In this document: positions 1 through 7,854 of the stretch, piece after piece
Layout of the letters: each line of letters begins with the position of its first letter
Numbering within the stretch: the stretch's first letter is position 1
IMG/VR virus record: IMGVR_UViG_3300044841_000105
Span: 1 to 41,875 of that record
Source: a virus
Reading direction: 5' to 3' (one strand)
Length of the DNA stretch: 41,875 nucleotides
The notes under the pieces: model-generated
The model's input: only the letters and a program-made list of their open reading frames with translations
What the model was told of the DNA's origin: nothing
Databases searched by the model: none
Program-made: the position numbers and the translations under genes

Positions 1-222
1 CACCACCGCCGGACCGGGGTCGTCACCGCCGTGCGACGCCTCGGCCTGCGCGAGCAGCGACAGCGGCAGGGCTCGCGGGGTGAGCGCGCCCGGCTCGATC
101 AGTCGGCCATCGCTGGTCGGCATGCCCTCGATGACGAGCACAGGAAAGCGGACGCGCATCTCCCCCGGCGTCTCGTCGGCGATCTCGACGGCCGGGTCGA
201 CCGCCTCCACTGGTGCGGTCAT
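1..222 (-). CDS. Capsid maturation protease, N-terminal part (cut by window edge)
   Basis: Only the first 74 residues are inside the window; the gene runs off the left edge. The visible part reads MTAPVEAVDPAVEIADETPG and then a hydrophobic strand, 'RFPVLVIEGMPTSDGRLIEPGAL', followed by LPLSLLAQ and a SHGG motif. This VxEG...T.DGR...PGAL...LPL...SHGG arrangement resembles the start of actinophage head-maturation (scaffold-cleaving) proteases, which process the capsid inside the prohead. Its place just downstream of the portal-MuF gene fits that role. The ATG overlaps the stop of the upstream gene (ATGA). The family call rests on remembered motif similarity, and the catalytic residues lie outside the window. 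Confidence 0.6.
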   Translation of the reverse strand, partial: MTAPVEAVDPAVEIADETPGEMRVRFPVLVIEGMPTSDGRLIEPGALTPRALPLSLLAQAEASHGGDDPGPAVV

Positions 223-1250
223 GAGTCCTCCACTGGTGCCTGCTGGATCCGTTCGCGGATGCGTTCGTAGGTGCGGCGCAGATCGGCCTCGGGGCCCGAC
301 GGTGCGGTTCCGAGGTCGCGGATCATCGAGTCGATAGCGTCCACGGCGGCGGCCCGGTCGTGGACCTGCAGCTGTCCGCCCTGGACGCGGGCGCCGTTGT
401 CGGCCGCGCCCTCGCCGCCGGCGAAGAGGATGACGGCGGCGTCCTGCTCGGCGCGGGGGATCTCGACCGTGGCGGCCGGCCCGGCTTGCGGTGCACGGTC
501 CGGGGAGGCGGGGCCCTGGTCGGCGCCGCCCTCCGGCTCGATCATGATGAGGTGCCGGTCGTCCCCACCAAAGCGGACCGCAGCCGCCTCGTCCGCCGGT
601 GTGACGTCCTGCCCGGCCGAGTTCGCGCGCACGTGCACGCCGGGGGTGGAGGCCATCTCCTCGAGCGCCGCGTCCACCTGCTCGCGGGAGAGGCTCCGCG
701 AGTCGAGTTCGCGGCGGAGGTCGACGAGGCCAACCCACTCGCCGGGCTGGCTCGCGACCGTGTCGTAGGCGCCGCGGATCTCGCCCTGCACCTCGGCCGG
801 CGTGAGCGTGGATGCGTCACGCTGCTCGGGCGCGGGATCGGGTGCTGCAGGTGCCCCCAGCCCGGCGACCTTGTCCCGAAGGACGCGGACGGAGCGGCGC
901 TGGCCGGCAGTGATGTCGGGGTCGGCGAGCGCCCGGTCGAGCGTCGACGATGCGGCCGACGGGTTGTCGACGTCGAGACTCACCCCGCCGCCGTGGCTGG
1001 CTCCGTTCGGGCCGGAGTCCTCACCGAAGATCCGGCCGGCGATGGCGCGCTGGGCTGGGGTGAGGCGGATGCGGGTCGAGCCGTCGGGCATCGAACGGTT
1101 CCGCACCTGCCTGCCGACGGGGATCGGGGAGCCGATCGGCACGCTGTAGCGGCGCGCGCCCGCAGCCGTGCGGACGTAGCGGATCGCGAAGGCATCCCAC
1201 GTCCACCGGTGCAGGTTGATGCGCGGAGAGAACGAGAGGGCGGCTGTCAC
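219..1250 (-). CDS. Hypothetical head-region protein with C-terminal winged-helix-like domain
   Basis: 343 residues from a GTG that overlaps the preceding stop (GTGA); earlier in-frame codons overlap the preceding gene and look spurious. The N-terminus (NLHRWTWDAFAIRYVRTAAG) resembles the short leader of actinophage head proteins. The middle is acidic and low in complexity. Residues of about 170-260 read as a compact helical domain: a PGEWVGLVDLR segment, an SREQVDAALEEM helix, then DVTPADEAAAVRFGGDDRHL. I associate that pattern with a winged-helix-like domain common in actinophage genes next to the portal, but I cannot name its function. It lies between the portal-MuF gene and the protease, so a structural or head-assembly role is likely. 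Confidence 0.6.
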   Translation of the reverse strand: MTAALSFSPRINLHRWTWDAFAIRYVRTAAGARRYSVPIGSPIPVGRQVRNRSMPDGSTRIRLTPAQRAIAGRIFGEDSGPNGASHGGGVSLDVDNPSAASSTLDRALADPDITAGQRRSVRVLRDKVAGLGAPAAPDPAPEQRDASTLTPAEVQGEIRGAYDTVASQPGEWVGLVDLRRELDSRSLSREQVDAALEEMASTPGVHVRANSAGQDVTPADEAAAVRFGGDDRHLIMIEPEGGADQGPASPDRAPQAGPAATVEIPRAEQDAAVILFAGGEGAADNGARVQGGQLQVHDRAAAVDAIDSMIRDLGTAPSGPEADLRRTYERIRERIQQAPVEDS

Positions 1251-1531
1251 TCGACACGCTCCGGCCAGTGCCAGGTGCCGCCGCGCTTCTCCGCCTCGTC
1301 CTGGATCACGCCGTGGTTGAAGAACATGCCGGTCGGGTTGAGCACGCACAGTCCGACGACGGCGGCGTCCGAGTCGATCTCCCGTGCTGTCCCTGCTGGC
1401 GGCGCCTCAGGAAGCAGGCCAGGGCTCACGTCCGTGACGACGGCGGCCCGGCACTGCGAGGTGTACTCGCCGCCCGGGGTGCCGTACGAGACATAGTGGA
1501 CGATCCGGCCGACGGTCGGCTTGCTGGTCAT
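1247..1531 (-). CDS. Conserved actinophage small protein (WHxPER motif)
   Basis: 94 residues. The N-terminus reads VGRIVHYVSYGTPGGEYTSQ and the C-terminus reads GGTWHWPERV, with an intervening VGLCVLNPTGMFFNHGV strand pair. I recognise this as a small beta-rich protein found in many actinobacteriophages, but no biochemical role is known to me. It sits between the portal-MuF gene and the next head-region gene with 4-nt overlaps on both sides, so it is translated with the head operon. There is no signal peptide or membrane segment. A related short protein lies at 31171-31359 (GRTVNYWPGFAKPERGVI), so the phage carries two members of this fold. Confidence 0.7.
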   Translation of the reverse strand: MTSKPTVGRIVHYVSYGTPGGEYTSQCRAAVVTDVSPGLLPEAPPAGTAREIDSDAAVVGLCVLNPTGMFFNHGVIQDEAEKRGGTWHWPERVE

Positions 1532-4197
1532 CGGGTTCCTCCACGGATGTATTGGTCGACGAGCCGCCTGCGCACCTCGGACTCGTTCTGCAGGCTCGTG
1601 CCCACCCGACCTGCCGCGGTGTCCTCAGCTGCGACCTCGTCGGCGAGGATGTTGCGCGGATCGGCTGCGGCCTCACGGAGGCGGCGGGCCACGATGTCGT
1701 CGTCGGGGTCGGGCTGCTCAACCACGGCCATGATCGGGACGACCCTGCACCGGCAGCCAGCGTGATCGCCCGGGAAGTAGTACGGGCCGATCCACTCGGT
1801 CTGCGGTTCTGTGTCGAGCGCAGGATCGGTGAACGTGGCGAACCGGATCTTGTCGAGCTGCGTGTGCCACGGCGCGAACCGGTCCCGCTTGATCGAGAAC
1901 CGGTACTGCCACTCCCACCCGAGCAGGACGGCGCCGTGCTCCTCGAGGAGTGCTGAGACATCGGGCCCGGTCCCATACCCGCCAGGCCCAGGCGTGTCCG
2001 CCCGCATCGGCGCCTGCGTCTGCGAGGACTCCCGAACCGGCTGCCCTCCCCCGGCGACCCGCAACACGTCCTCGACGTCGGCCGGGGAGATGAGCGTGTC
2101 GACCGGCTCGCCCGGGCCGGGGTCAGGCGTGAGCGGATCCGGCAGGAACAGGGCCACCTCCGCGGCGGCGTCGAGCTTCTCGGCCAGCGTCTGCCACGCC
2201 AGGTCAGTGCGGGACGAAAGCCGGTCCGTCACCTGCACCCGCACCCGGTCCGCCTGGGCTCCGCTCACCCGGAGGAGGTCCACGACCACGTCGGCGACCT
2301 GCGCGGCGGCCTGACCCATCCACCTGCCGAACTGGCCGCGCAACCGGCTGTAGCCGTCGGCGAGGAGGTCAGAGACCGGCACGAACGACTCGACGCGCTC
2401 ACGGCCCAGCTTCGCGGGGATGAGGTGCGCCTCCAGTCCGCCGATCGCGCCGGCCACGGCCCGGTCCTTCTGAGCCTGCGACCTGACTCGGGCGCCTGCA
2501 CGCTCAATCACTCGGGCCAGCGCCGCGTCGGCTGCGACGGTGATGCGGTCGGCGAGCTCGGCGTCGATGTCTGCCAGGCGGCGGCCGGCGTCGTCGTCCA
2601 CCACGTAGCCCGACTCCTCGTCGAGGACCGCGGCAGCGACCACCTGCGTGGGCTCGGCGGGGACTGGGTTCGTCGGGGTCACCTGGCCGGGGCCGGCCTG
2701 CGGGCGGGGCTGCTGTGTCCCGGCGGGCAACGCCGCCGGGGTCGTCTCGGCGGGCGCGATCTGCTCCTCGATCACCGCGGCCTGCTGTACCTCCTGCTGC
2801 GTCAACCCGAACAGTGCGGCGATCACACCGACCGGCAGGTTCCCGGACGCTGCGAGGCGGCGCAGGATCTCCTCGTCGGAGGGGGCGTCGTCGTCGTCGA
2901 AGCCCTTCGCCTCACGGAGCGCCGCGTCTGAGATGACGCCGGCGCCGTGGGCCTCCATGGCGTCCTGGCCGCGGTTGGGGTTCTCGGCGAGCGGTGAGGC
3001 GTCCACCGCGATCGTGATCCGCGCGAGGTCCTGAGCGGTGTAGCCGAGCGACTCCAGGGCCGGGCGCATGTACGCCTGCATGAGGCTCGCGGCGATCGTC
3101 TCGGCAGCGGGAATCACCTGGTCACGGATGGAACGGGCGTCAATCAGCCAACTTGACCAGTGGTTCCCGCTGCCCAGTCCCTCGACCTGCTCAGGCTGCA
3201 CATCCAGCCCCTTGAGCAGCCGCAGCAGGGCCGCGGACTGGCGGGCGATCAGCTGCTCGGAGTCGGCGCGCTGCAGCGTCAGGTGCTGCACCTTGTCGAT
3301 GTCCTCGGGGTCCCCGCGAATCACGATCGGGACCACCGCACCCGCGTCCCCGTCGTCGCGGATCGGGGCGAGCATCGCCGCGGTGAAGTCCTGCATGAAC
3401 GCGTCGGACATCACCGAGTCGTCCTGGTCCTCGTCCTCACGCTGCTGGACGAGGGACAGCGAGTCGGGCATCAGCAGGATCCCGTTCGCGGCGACACGAG
3501 ATCGGGCGGCGGCGCGCTGCTCCCGGCCGGCGAGGACCACGTCTTCCGCGACGTCGAGGAGGGTGCGCATCGCGGAGTCGGCGAGCTGCCCCCACTCCGG
3601 GTGAGGGCACCAGCAACGGAGAAGCGACTCGGTGGACGGGTCGAGCTGACGGGCGGAGCCGGCCACTGCGGTCGGCAGCCCGTTGATGACCACCCGACCG
3701 TCCGCCGACGCAGTCACCTCCGACGTCGACCGGACGTGGAACCGGTCGTCGGCGTCGATGTGGACCCAGGCCTCGCCGGCGCAATTGAGGTTCTCGTCGA
3801 AGCGCGCGGTGAACCCGTCGGGGTCGTGGTCGAACGGGATCCGCTCGAAGTTGTGGAGGGCGTCGGCGGCCAGCTGCGCGTCGAGCTCGTGGTCGTCGCC
3901 GTCCAGCGGTGCCGGGTCCTCGGGCCACGGCCGCACCTCGGCGATGTAGAACCGCACGCGGGCGACCGCGCGGGAGCGGAGACGCTGGGCGTAGCGGAGT
4001 TCGCCGATCAGGTCTCTGTAAGACCACGCGGTGGCTTGCCACGAGGATCTCGTCGCCACCAGCATCGCACCGGCGTCGCGTCGGGTGAGGTCGATCCGCT
4101 GCCCGTCAGCGCGGAGTACCCGCAGGTTGGGTCGGACCACGGGAGCAGGCGTGTCGGGGCCTGGCGCGCGTCGGCCGAATACAGGCAACTCGCGCAC
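1528..4197 (-). CDS. Portal protein fused to a MuF-like C-terminal domain
   Basis: About 889 residues. The first 500 residues or so carry portal features: a WQATAWSYRDLIGELRYA helix, many acidic loops, 'ENLNCAGEAWVH' and a late GSGNHWSSW...DQVIPAAETIA stretch. After an Ala/Pro/Gln-rich linker the C-terminus ends in a MuF-type domain, with W-x-Y...RFAPWHTQLD, FTDPAL and YYFPGDHAGCRCRVVP. Portals form the dodecameric DNA channel of the head; MuF proteins are minor head components. Fusion of the two is unusual, since most phages encode them as neighbours. Start is uncertain: GTG 4197 (preceded by AAAGG), GTG 4209 or ATG 4257 are all in frame. The 26-bp palindrome at 4282-4307 lies just upstream. 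Confidence 0.85.
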   Translation of the reverse strand: MRELPVFGRRAPGPDTPAPVVRPNLRVLRADGQRIDLTRRDAGAMLVATRSSWQATAWSYRDLIGELRYAQRLRSRAVARVRFYIAEVRPWPEDPAPLDGDDHELDAQLAADALHNFERIPFDHDPDGFTARFDENLNCAGEAWVHIDADDRFHVRSTSEVTASADGRVVINGLPTAVAGSARQLDPSTESLLRCWCPHPEWGQLADSAMRTLLDVAEDVVLAGREQRAAARSRVAANGILLMPDSLSLVQQREDEDQDDSVMSDAFMQDFTAAMLAPIRDDGDAGAVVPIVIRGDPEDIDKVQHLTLQRADSEQLIARQSAALLRLLKGLDVQPEQVEGLGSGNHWSSWLIDARSIRDQVIPAAETIAASLMQAYMRPALESLGYTAQDLARITIAVDASPLAENPNRGQDAMEAHGAGVISDAALREAKGFDDDDAPSDEEILRRLAASGNLPVGVIAALFGLTQQEVQQAAVIEEQIAPAETTPAALPAGTQQPRPQAGPGQVTPTNPVPAEPTQVVAAAVLDEESGYVVDDDAGRRLADIDAELADRITVAADAALARVIERAGARVRSQAQKDRAVAGAIGGLEAHLIPAKLGRERVESFVPVSDLLADGYSRLRGQFGRWMGQAAAQVADVVVDLLRVSGAQADRVRVQVTDRLSSRTDLAWQTLAEKLDAAAEVALFLPDPLTPDPGPGEPVDTLISPADVEDVLRVAGGGQPVRESSQTQAPMRADTPGPGGYGTGPDVSALLEEHGAVLLGWEWQYRFSIKRDRFAPWHTQLDKIRFATFTDPALDTEPQTEWIGPYYFPGDHAGCRCRVVPIMAVVEQPDPDDDIVARRLREAAADPRNILADEVAAEDTAAGRVGTSLQNESEVRRRLVDQYIRGGTR

Positions 4198-4281
4198 CTC
4201 ACCTTTCACCGACCTTGCTGGACGGTGGCAAGGCTCCTGCCGCCGAGGCCGGCGCATCGATCAGTCGCGTGTCGATAGAGT

Positions 4282-4307
4282 GTCTATTGTCCGTGTAGAC
4301 GACAGAC
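4282..4307. promoter_or_regulatory. 26-bp palindrome, copy A
   Basis: Left half-site GTCTATTGTCC, 4-nt spacer GTGT, right half-site AGACGACAGAC (reverse complement GTCTGTCGTCT). It is one of six copies with identical geometry. It lies between the divergent portal-MuF (minus) and HNH (plus) genes, 73-85 nt upstream of the candidate portal starts. Confidence 0.75.
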
Positions 4308-4323
4308 ATGCTCGACATAGAGA

Positions 4324-4356
4324 GGCCCCGCCGGCGGGTGCAACCGCCTCGGGGCC
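4324..4356 (+). terminator. GC-rich hairpin upstream of the HNH gene
   Basis: GGCCCCG (4324-4330) pairs with CGGGGCC (4350-4356), and inside them GGCGG pairs with CCGCC around a GTGCAA loop. No U-run follows, so it may be a structured leader or a factor-dependent stop rather than a classical terminator. It sits 25 nt before the HNH start. Confidence 0.4.
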
Positions 4357-4380
4357 GTGGCCGACTGAACAGGAGTCGAC

Positions 4381-5025
4381 GTGGCTGAGGCTACGACAGA
4401 GGAACGCTGGCTGCCCATCCCGGGGCACGGCGGCTACGAAGTCTCCGACCTCGGACGGGCTCGCAGCGTCCCTCGGATGATCCATACGCGAGACGGCAGG
4501 AGTTACCCGCATCGCGGTCAGCTCCTCCGGACATGGCCCGAGCGCGGTTACCTGTGCGTCCGCCTCGGACAGGGGCGCCAGTACGGCGTCCACCGCCTCG
4601 TCCTGCTCGCGTTCGTCGGCCCCTGCCCACCTGAGCTCGATGAGGCCCTACACCGCAACGGCGACAGGTCTGACGCTCGCCTGGTGAACCTGCATTGGGG
4701 GACCAAGTCGGAGAACATGCTCGACCGCGTCAGGCACGGGACCTGTCCGATGTCGAGCAAGACTCACTGCCCACGGAGTCACCCGCTCGTCGCCCCGAAC
4801 CTCATCCCCTCGAACCTCAGAAACGGGGACCGTGCGTGCTGGGCGTGTTCGAAGGCGAACCGCAAGATCCACTGGTGTGAGGAGAATGGGTTCGTGCCGC
4901 CCGACATCCAGGAGGAGTCGGACCGCTGGTACCGGCTGATCCTGGCTGGGAAGACCGACGGCCGGGCAGGTCGGAAGATGACGAAGTGGTTGCCGATAGA
5001 CCAGCAGCCGCGGCGGGCGTCCTAG
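4381..5025 (+). CDS. HNH homing endonuclease with NUMOD4 domain
   Basis: 214 residues on the strand opposite to all its neighbours. The N-terminal 'W-LPIPGHGGYEVSDLGRARSV' (residues 10-30) is a NUMOD4 DNA-binding module. The HNH nuclease core follows with H71, the H91-R-N-G motif and N103-L-H-W-G...N112. A C-terminal zinc ribbon is visible (CPRSHPL...CWAC). The GTG start has AGGAG five bases upstream. Family members make a site-specific cut and spread themselves into an uncut allele. The gene sits between the portal gene and a 27-aa gene, and its stop overlaps that gene's stop tail-to-tail, which suggests insertion into the late operon. It is intact as read. Confidence 0.9.
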   Translation: MAEATTEERWLPIPGHGGYEVSDLGRARSVPRMIHTRDGRSYPHRGQLLRTWPERGYLCVRLGQGRQYGVHRLVLLAFVGPCPPELDEALHRNGDRSDARLVNLHWGTKSENMLDRVRHGTCPMSSKTHCPRSHPLVAPNLIPSNLRNGDRACWACSKANRKIHWCEENGFVPPDIQEESDRWYRLILAGKTDGRAGRKMTKWLPIDQQPRRAS

Positions 5026-5105
5026 CGGGTCAGTTCCTCTTCGAGGATGGGCAGCCATGCCCAGGCTTCGGCGATCGCCACGAGCAGCTCCTCGTCGGCC
5101 GTCAT
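5022..5105 (-). CDS. Small hypothetical protein (27 aa)
   Basis: Reads MTADEELLVAIAEAWAWLPI followed by LEEELTR, an acidic amphipathic helix. The ATG overlaps the stop of the DUF1360 gene (ATGA), the coupling pattern used throughout this operon, and that is the main reason to accept such a short gene. The stop overlaps the HNH stop within CTAG. No function can be assigned. Confidence 0.45.
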   Translation of the reverse strand: MTADEELLVAIAEAWAWLPILEEELTR

Positions 5106-5395
5106 CCGCTCAGCTCCGCGAGGTACCCGGCCACAGCCGACGACGCGAGGCAGCGCGCGATCCACGGCCAGGCACGGGGGAACCGGTGCCGGGCGAGCAC
5201 CACGGCGAGCGCGACCCAGAACGAGCAGCACCACACGCAAGTCGCAAGGTCAGCGAACCGCGTGTAGCCAGCCTTCCGCAGGTACGCCTCGCGCAGCTCA
5301 CGGACCGGCCACACCTCGTCGTCCTGTGCGAGCTTCGTCAGGCGCGCCACGGCTAGGGCGTCGATGACGGCCTCGGTGGCGGAGGTGGGCTTCAC
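5102..5395 (-). CDS. DUF1360 family membrane-associated protein
   Basis: 97 residues from a GTG overlapping the preceding stop (GTGA). The order of motifs matches DUF1360: an RLTKLAQDDEVWPVRE segment, then ATCVWCCSFWVALAVVLA, where the C-x-W-C...FWVA signature leads into a hydrophobic membrane segment. A second hydrophobic stretch lies near the C-terminus (CLASSAVAGYLAEL). DUF1360 proteins are common in actinophage structural regions, but their role is unknown. It belongs to the accessory block between the terminase and portal genes. Confidence 0.75.
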   Translation of the reverse strand: MKPTSATEAVIDALAVARLTKLAQDDEVWPVRELREAYLRKAGYTRFADLATCVWCCSFWVALAVVLARHRFPRAWPWIARCLASSAVAGYLAELSG

Positions 5396-5724
5396 GCCCC
5401 CACCGCCACACTCGTCGCCCAAACGGGCCCGCTCCAGTGCCCGAGCGCCCCACACCGGCACCCCTGATTCAGCGTGACGACCGCGGCCGAGCCGTCGGCG
5501 AGGTGCACCTCGAACCCGTTCCGCGCCTGCCTCTGCGGCGGCACGACGGTGCGCCCGAAGTCGACCGGGGCGTGCCAGTCCGCGACATCACCGGGCCGGG
5601 CCCACACGTGCAGGCCGCTGTGGTCGCCGCTCTGGGCGAGGACGACGTAGACGCGGCGGCGGGGCTTGGGCTCGCCGGGGATCTGGATGGTGGCCGGGAA
5701 CCAGCGGCCGAGGGTGGTGGTCAT
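5392..5724 (-). CDS. Hypothetical protein (110 aa)
   Basis: Begins MTTTLGRWFPATIQIPGEPK and contains RRRVYVVLAQSGDHSGLHVW, then an alternation of short strands (FEVHLADGSAAVVTLNQGC, CGALGHW). The pattern suggests a small beta-sheet protein with a C-x-C...G motif. The start was chosen because ATG at 5724 overlaps the stop of the HIT gene (ATGA). I do not recognise a named family. Confidence 0.6.
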   Translation of the reverse strand: MTTTLGRWFPATIQIPGEPKPRRRVYVVLAQSGDHSGLHVWARPGDVADWHAPVDFGRTVVPPQRQARNGFEVHLADGSAAVVTLNQGCRCGALGHWSGPVWATSVAVGA

Positions 5725-6290
5725 CGGCTGACCGCTGCCCGGATAGTGACGTTCGCCTGTGCGAGCTGGCCCTCCAGCGCGACCATGCCCTTGCAGCGGT
5801 GCGGGTCCTGCGGGTTCTCCCCGTGCAGGGTTCCCCACGGCACCATCAGCTGGTCACCGAAGGCTCTTGGCACTACGTGGACGTGGAGATGCCAAACACT
5901 CTGGGTCGCTGCCGCGCCGACGCTGGTGATGATGTTCGAGGACGGGTAGCGGAGCGCGAACTCCGCTGCGCGGTACATCGTCATGGCAGTGATGTCGCGG
6001 TCCTGCAAGGCATCGCGGACGTGCTCGCGGGGGATGACCAGGACGTGCCCGTCCACGACCGGGCCGAGCGGGACGATCGCGATGGCCTCGGGCCACTCGG
6101 CGACCACGGTGGCCGGCGATCTCCCGGCGACGATCTCGCAGAACACGCAGTCGGTCATCGGCATCCCTTTCCGCAGCAGCACCCGGTCGGGCGTGGAGCC
6201 GGTGGAGGCGGAGGCGGTGTCGTCGGCTTCACCGGTACGTACACGTGCCGGGCCGTTCCCCTCGCGGTCGGGGGTGGGCTTCCTGGTCAT
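5721..6290 (-). CDS. HIT-family (histidine triad) nucleotide hydrolase
   Basis: The core begins at MTDCVFCEIVAGRSPATVV and runs through IVPLGPVVDGHVLVIPREH to the histidine triad WHLHVHVVPR. HIT proteins hydrolyse nucleotide phosphoramidates or dinucleotide polyphosphates. C-x2-C near the start and the histidine residues suggest zinc-bound HIT folding. Two starts are possible. ATG 6290 has a strong GGAGG but adds a low-complexity 44-residue leader; ATG 6158 has AAAGGG and gives the usual HIT length of 145 residues. A HIT gene between terminase and portal is an accessory (moron-like) feature; its phage role is unknown. Confidence 0.85.
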   Translation of the reverse strand: MTRKPTPDREGNGPARVRTGEADDTASASTGSTPDRVLLRKGMPMTDCVFCEIVAGRSPATVVAEWPEAIAIVPLGPVVDGHVLVIPREHVRDALQDRDITAMTMYRAAEFALRYPSSNIITSVGAAATQSVWHLHVHVVPRAFGDQLMVPWGTLHGENPQDPHRCKGMVALEGQLAQANVTIRAAVSR

Positions 6291-6337
6291 GCATTCCTCC
6301 ATGGCGGCGTGATGAGGTCGTACGGGCGAGCGGTCGG

Positions 6338-6661
6338 TCAGATCGCCGTGGCGCGGACCGGGCCGTCGTCGGGACGAACGTGGCGCCAGCACGCCCACTG
6401 CTCACGACGACGAACGCGACCGGCGGGGTTCTGCAGAGGCGGCGCCTCGATCGAGGGAAGCTCCGTAACGGCGTAGCACTCCTCGTTCTCGGCGAGCAGT
6501 TCGTCGCACTGCGGCTCCGCGCACGGGTCGTTGACCATCGGGCTGTGGTCGTGCGTCGCCGAGATGCAGCCCGTCTCCCGGGCGAGGCAGTTCCACGGGA
6601 GCGTGGACGCCCACGCGCCGTAGATCGCGAACGTCTTCGTGTAGGTCCGGGTGATGGTCAT
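6338..6661 (-). CDS. Hypothetical protein (107 aa)
   Basis: Starts MTITRTYTKTFAIYGAWAST after GGAGG. It carries scattered cysteine and histidine residues (NCLARETGC, CAEPQCDELL, ECYAV, ACWRHV) that could bind a metal. No transmembrane segment or known domain is seen. Its stop is 47 nt before the longer HIT start, so the two are probably cotranscribed. Confidence 0.55.
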   Translation of the reverse strand: MTITRTYTKTFAIYGAWASTLPWNCLARETGCISATHDHSPMVNDPCAEPQCDELLAENEECYAVTELPSIEAPPLQNPAGRVRRREQWACWRHVRPDDGPVRATAI

Positions 6662-6759
6662 GCGTTCCTCCAGAGCGGTTCGAGCATGGAGTGCAGGCGA
6701 GCAAGCAGGCGGCCGACGATGACGCCGCAGGTGAACGCGGTCAGCTCGATGGCGGTCAC
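6658..6759 (-). CDS. Small membrane protein (33 aa)
   Basis: Reads VTAIELTAFTCGVIVGRLLA, then RLHSMLEPLWRNA: one short hydrophobic segment and a basic tail. GTG start overlaps the preceding stop (GTGA) and the stop overlaps the next ATG, so the gene fits the coupled chain at both ends. Function unknown. Confidence 0.45.
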   Translation of the reverse strand: MTAIELTAFTCGVIVGRLLARLHSMLEPLWRNA

Positions 6760-6854
6760 CGTGTCGGCCAGGCGGCGAGTAGGGCGAAGGACACGGCGAC
6801 CAGCGCGGCCATGAGGCCGAGGGCTTCCAGGGCGGTGCGGGTGCGGGTGGTCAC
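6756..6854 (-). CDS. Small membrane protein (32 aa)
   Basis: Reads VTTRTRTALEALGLMAALVA and VSFALLAAWPTR: a basic N-terminus and a single transmembrane helix. The GTG overlaps the upstream stop and the stop overlaps the GTG of the next gene. With the 33-aa neighbour it forms a pair of coupled tiny membrane proteins. A lysis-related role is conceivable but unsupported. Confidence 0.45.
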   Translation of the reverse strand: MTTRTRTALEALGLMAALVAVSFALLAAWPTR

Positions 6855-7159
6855 GGGAGCCGGTCCAGCGTGGCCTGAACGTCGGGGTCGATCCGGACGA
6901 ACTCGGCACCCACCCAGCCGGGTACGTCCTGCTCGTGGAACGTGGCCCGCCAGCCGTGTCGCATCGCCAGCAGGTCGGCCTGCTTCTGGTTGTCCGTGCG
7001 GAGAACGCGGTGCACCCGGCCGAACGTGTAGGCGTGGCCGAGCAGTGCGTCGAGGAGTCCCACCTCGTAGCCGGCGGTATAGGCGTCGTCGTCGTGCGGG
7101 CCGCCCTTCGACTGGACGGGCAGGAACGGCATCACGAGTGCGTACTCGTCGTCGGTCAC
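6851..7159 (-). CDS. Hypothetical protein (102 aa)
   Basis: Starts VTDDEYALVMPFLPVQSKGG at a GTG overlapping the preceding stop. A 'DDDAYTAGYEVGLLDALLGH' helix is followed by RVLRTDNQKQADLLAMRHGW and a closing VRIDPDVQATLDRLP. The look is that of a soluble alpha/beta protein conserved in actinophages, but I cannot name a family. It belongs to the accessory block downstream of TerL. Confidence 0.6.
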   Translation of the reverse strand: MTDDEYALVMPFLPVQSKGGPHDDDAYTAGYEVGLLDALLGHAYTFGRVHRVLRTDNQKQADLLAMRHGWRATFHEQDVPGWVGAEFVRIDPDVQATLDRLP

Positions 7160-7854
7160 GCGGTCTTCCCTCGTCTCGGCTGCTGACTGGTCGTGTGGAC
7201 CCGCCGCGCAGTCATCGACGTCACGGACGCCGGAGGCTGCTCGACGGCCGGGACGGGCTTGCCCTGTCTGGCCAACTGGGCGATCACCCGCTTCACCACC
7301 TGCCGCTCCTCGGGGTAGCGGAGGCCCTTGGGGGAGATCCAGATGTTCGGGCTGTCCGGGTCGCGTCGCCACTCGCTGGCCTCATACACATCGCAGCGCT
7401 TCCGGGATCTCGCCTTGGGCTTGTGCCGCTTGTAGGAGGGCACGCTGGCGTCATAGGCGTGGCCGCGCCAGTCGCTGTACGCCGCCACCTGCGCCTCCGT
7501 GAACGCCGCCCGGATCGCCTGGATGACCTCCGGCGGCCGACCGGCCACCCACCCAGCCCCCGGCGCCCTCGGCATCGTGAACCGCCACTTCCCGTCGTCG
7601 AGCTGCTCCACCATCAGCGGCACATGCCGCACCTGCCTCGATGTCGGGGCCGCACCGTGGAGCTCGCCGGGCTGCTGCCGTGTGCGGGTCGGGCCGTGCG
7701 GTCGGGGCTGAGGACGGGGCGCGACCTGTGCCCGCGTCGAGTGCGTCGGGATCCGCGCCGGCGGCTGCCTCCGCTTCACCGGCGGGCGAGGCACGACCTG
7801 GCCGATCTCCGGGAGGAGATGCATCTGGCCGGGGCCCGGCGACCTGTGCTTCAT
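7156..7854 (-). CDS. Hypothetical protein next to terminase (232 aa)
   Basis: The ATG overlaps the TerL stop (ATGA). The first 90 residues are basic and Pro/Arg-rich (MKHRSPGPGQMHLLPEIGQV...PRPQPRPH). The rest is folded-looking: KWRFTMPRAPGAGWVAGRP, then EVIQAIRAAFTEAQVAAY, RCDVYEASEWRRDPDS and WISPKGLRYPEERQVV. The coupling to TerL suggests a packaging or head role. No catalytic motif is evident. Confidence 0.6.
   Translation of the reverse strand: MKHRSPGPGQMHLLPEIGQVVPRPPVKRRQPPARIPTHSTRAQVAPRPQPRPHGPTRTRQQPGELHGAAPTSRQVRHVPLMVEQLDDGKWRFTMPRAPGAGWVAGRPPEVIQAIRAAFTEAQVAAYSDWRGHAYDASVPSYKRHKPKARSRKRCDVYEASEWRRDPDSPNIWISPKGLRYPEERQVVKRVIAQLARQGKPVPAVEQPPASVTSMTARRVHTTSQQPRRGKTA

Noticed and set aside
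271-1496. Long plus-strand frames facing the head genes
   Set aside because: They are GC-rich antisense shadows of the minus-strand head genes, without ribosome sites or recognisable domains.
4282-4307. Interpreting the palindromes as transcription terminators or RNA antitermination sites
   Set aside because: No U-run follows, loop sequences differ, and half-site changes are not compensated, so RNA pairing is not conserved.
6658-6854. A holin/antiholin pair
   Set aside because: The two tiny membrane proteins are coupled, but no endolysin gene lies nearby and the size is small; calling them lysis proteins would be guesswork.
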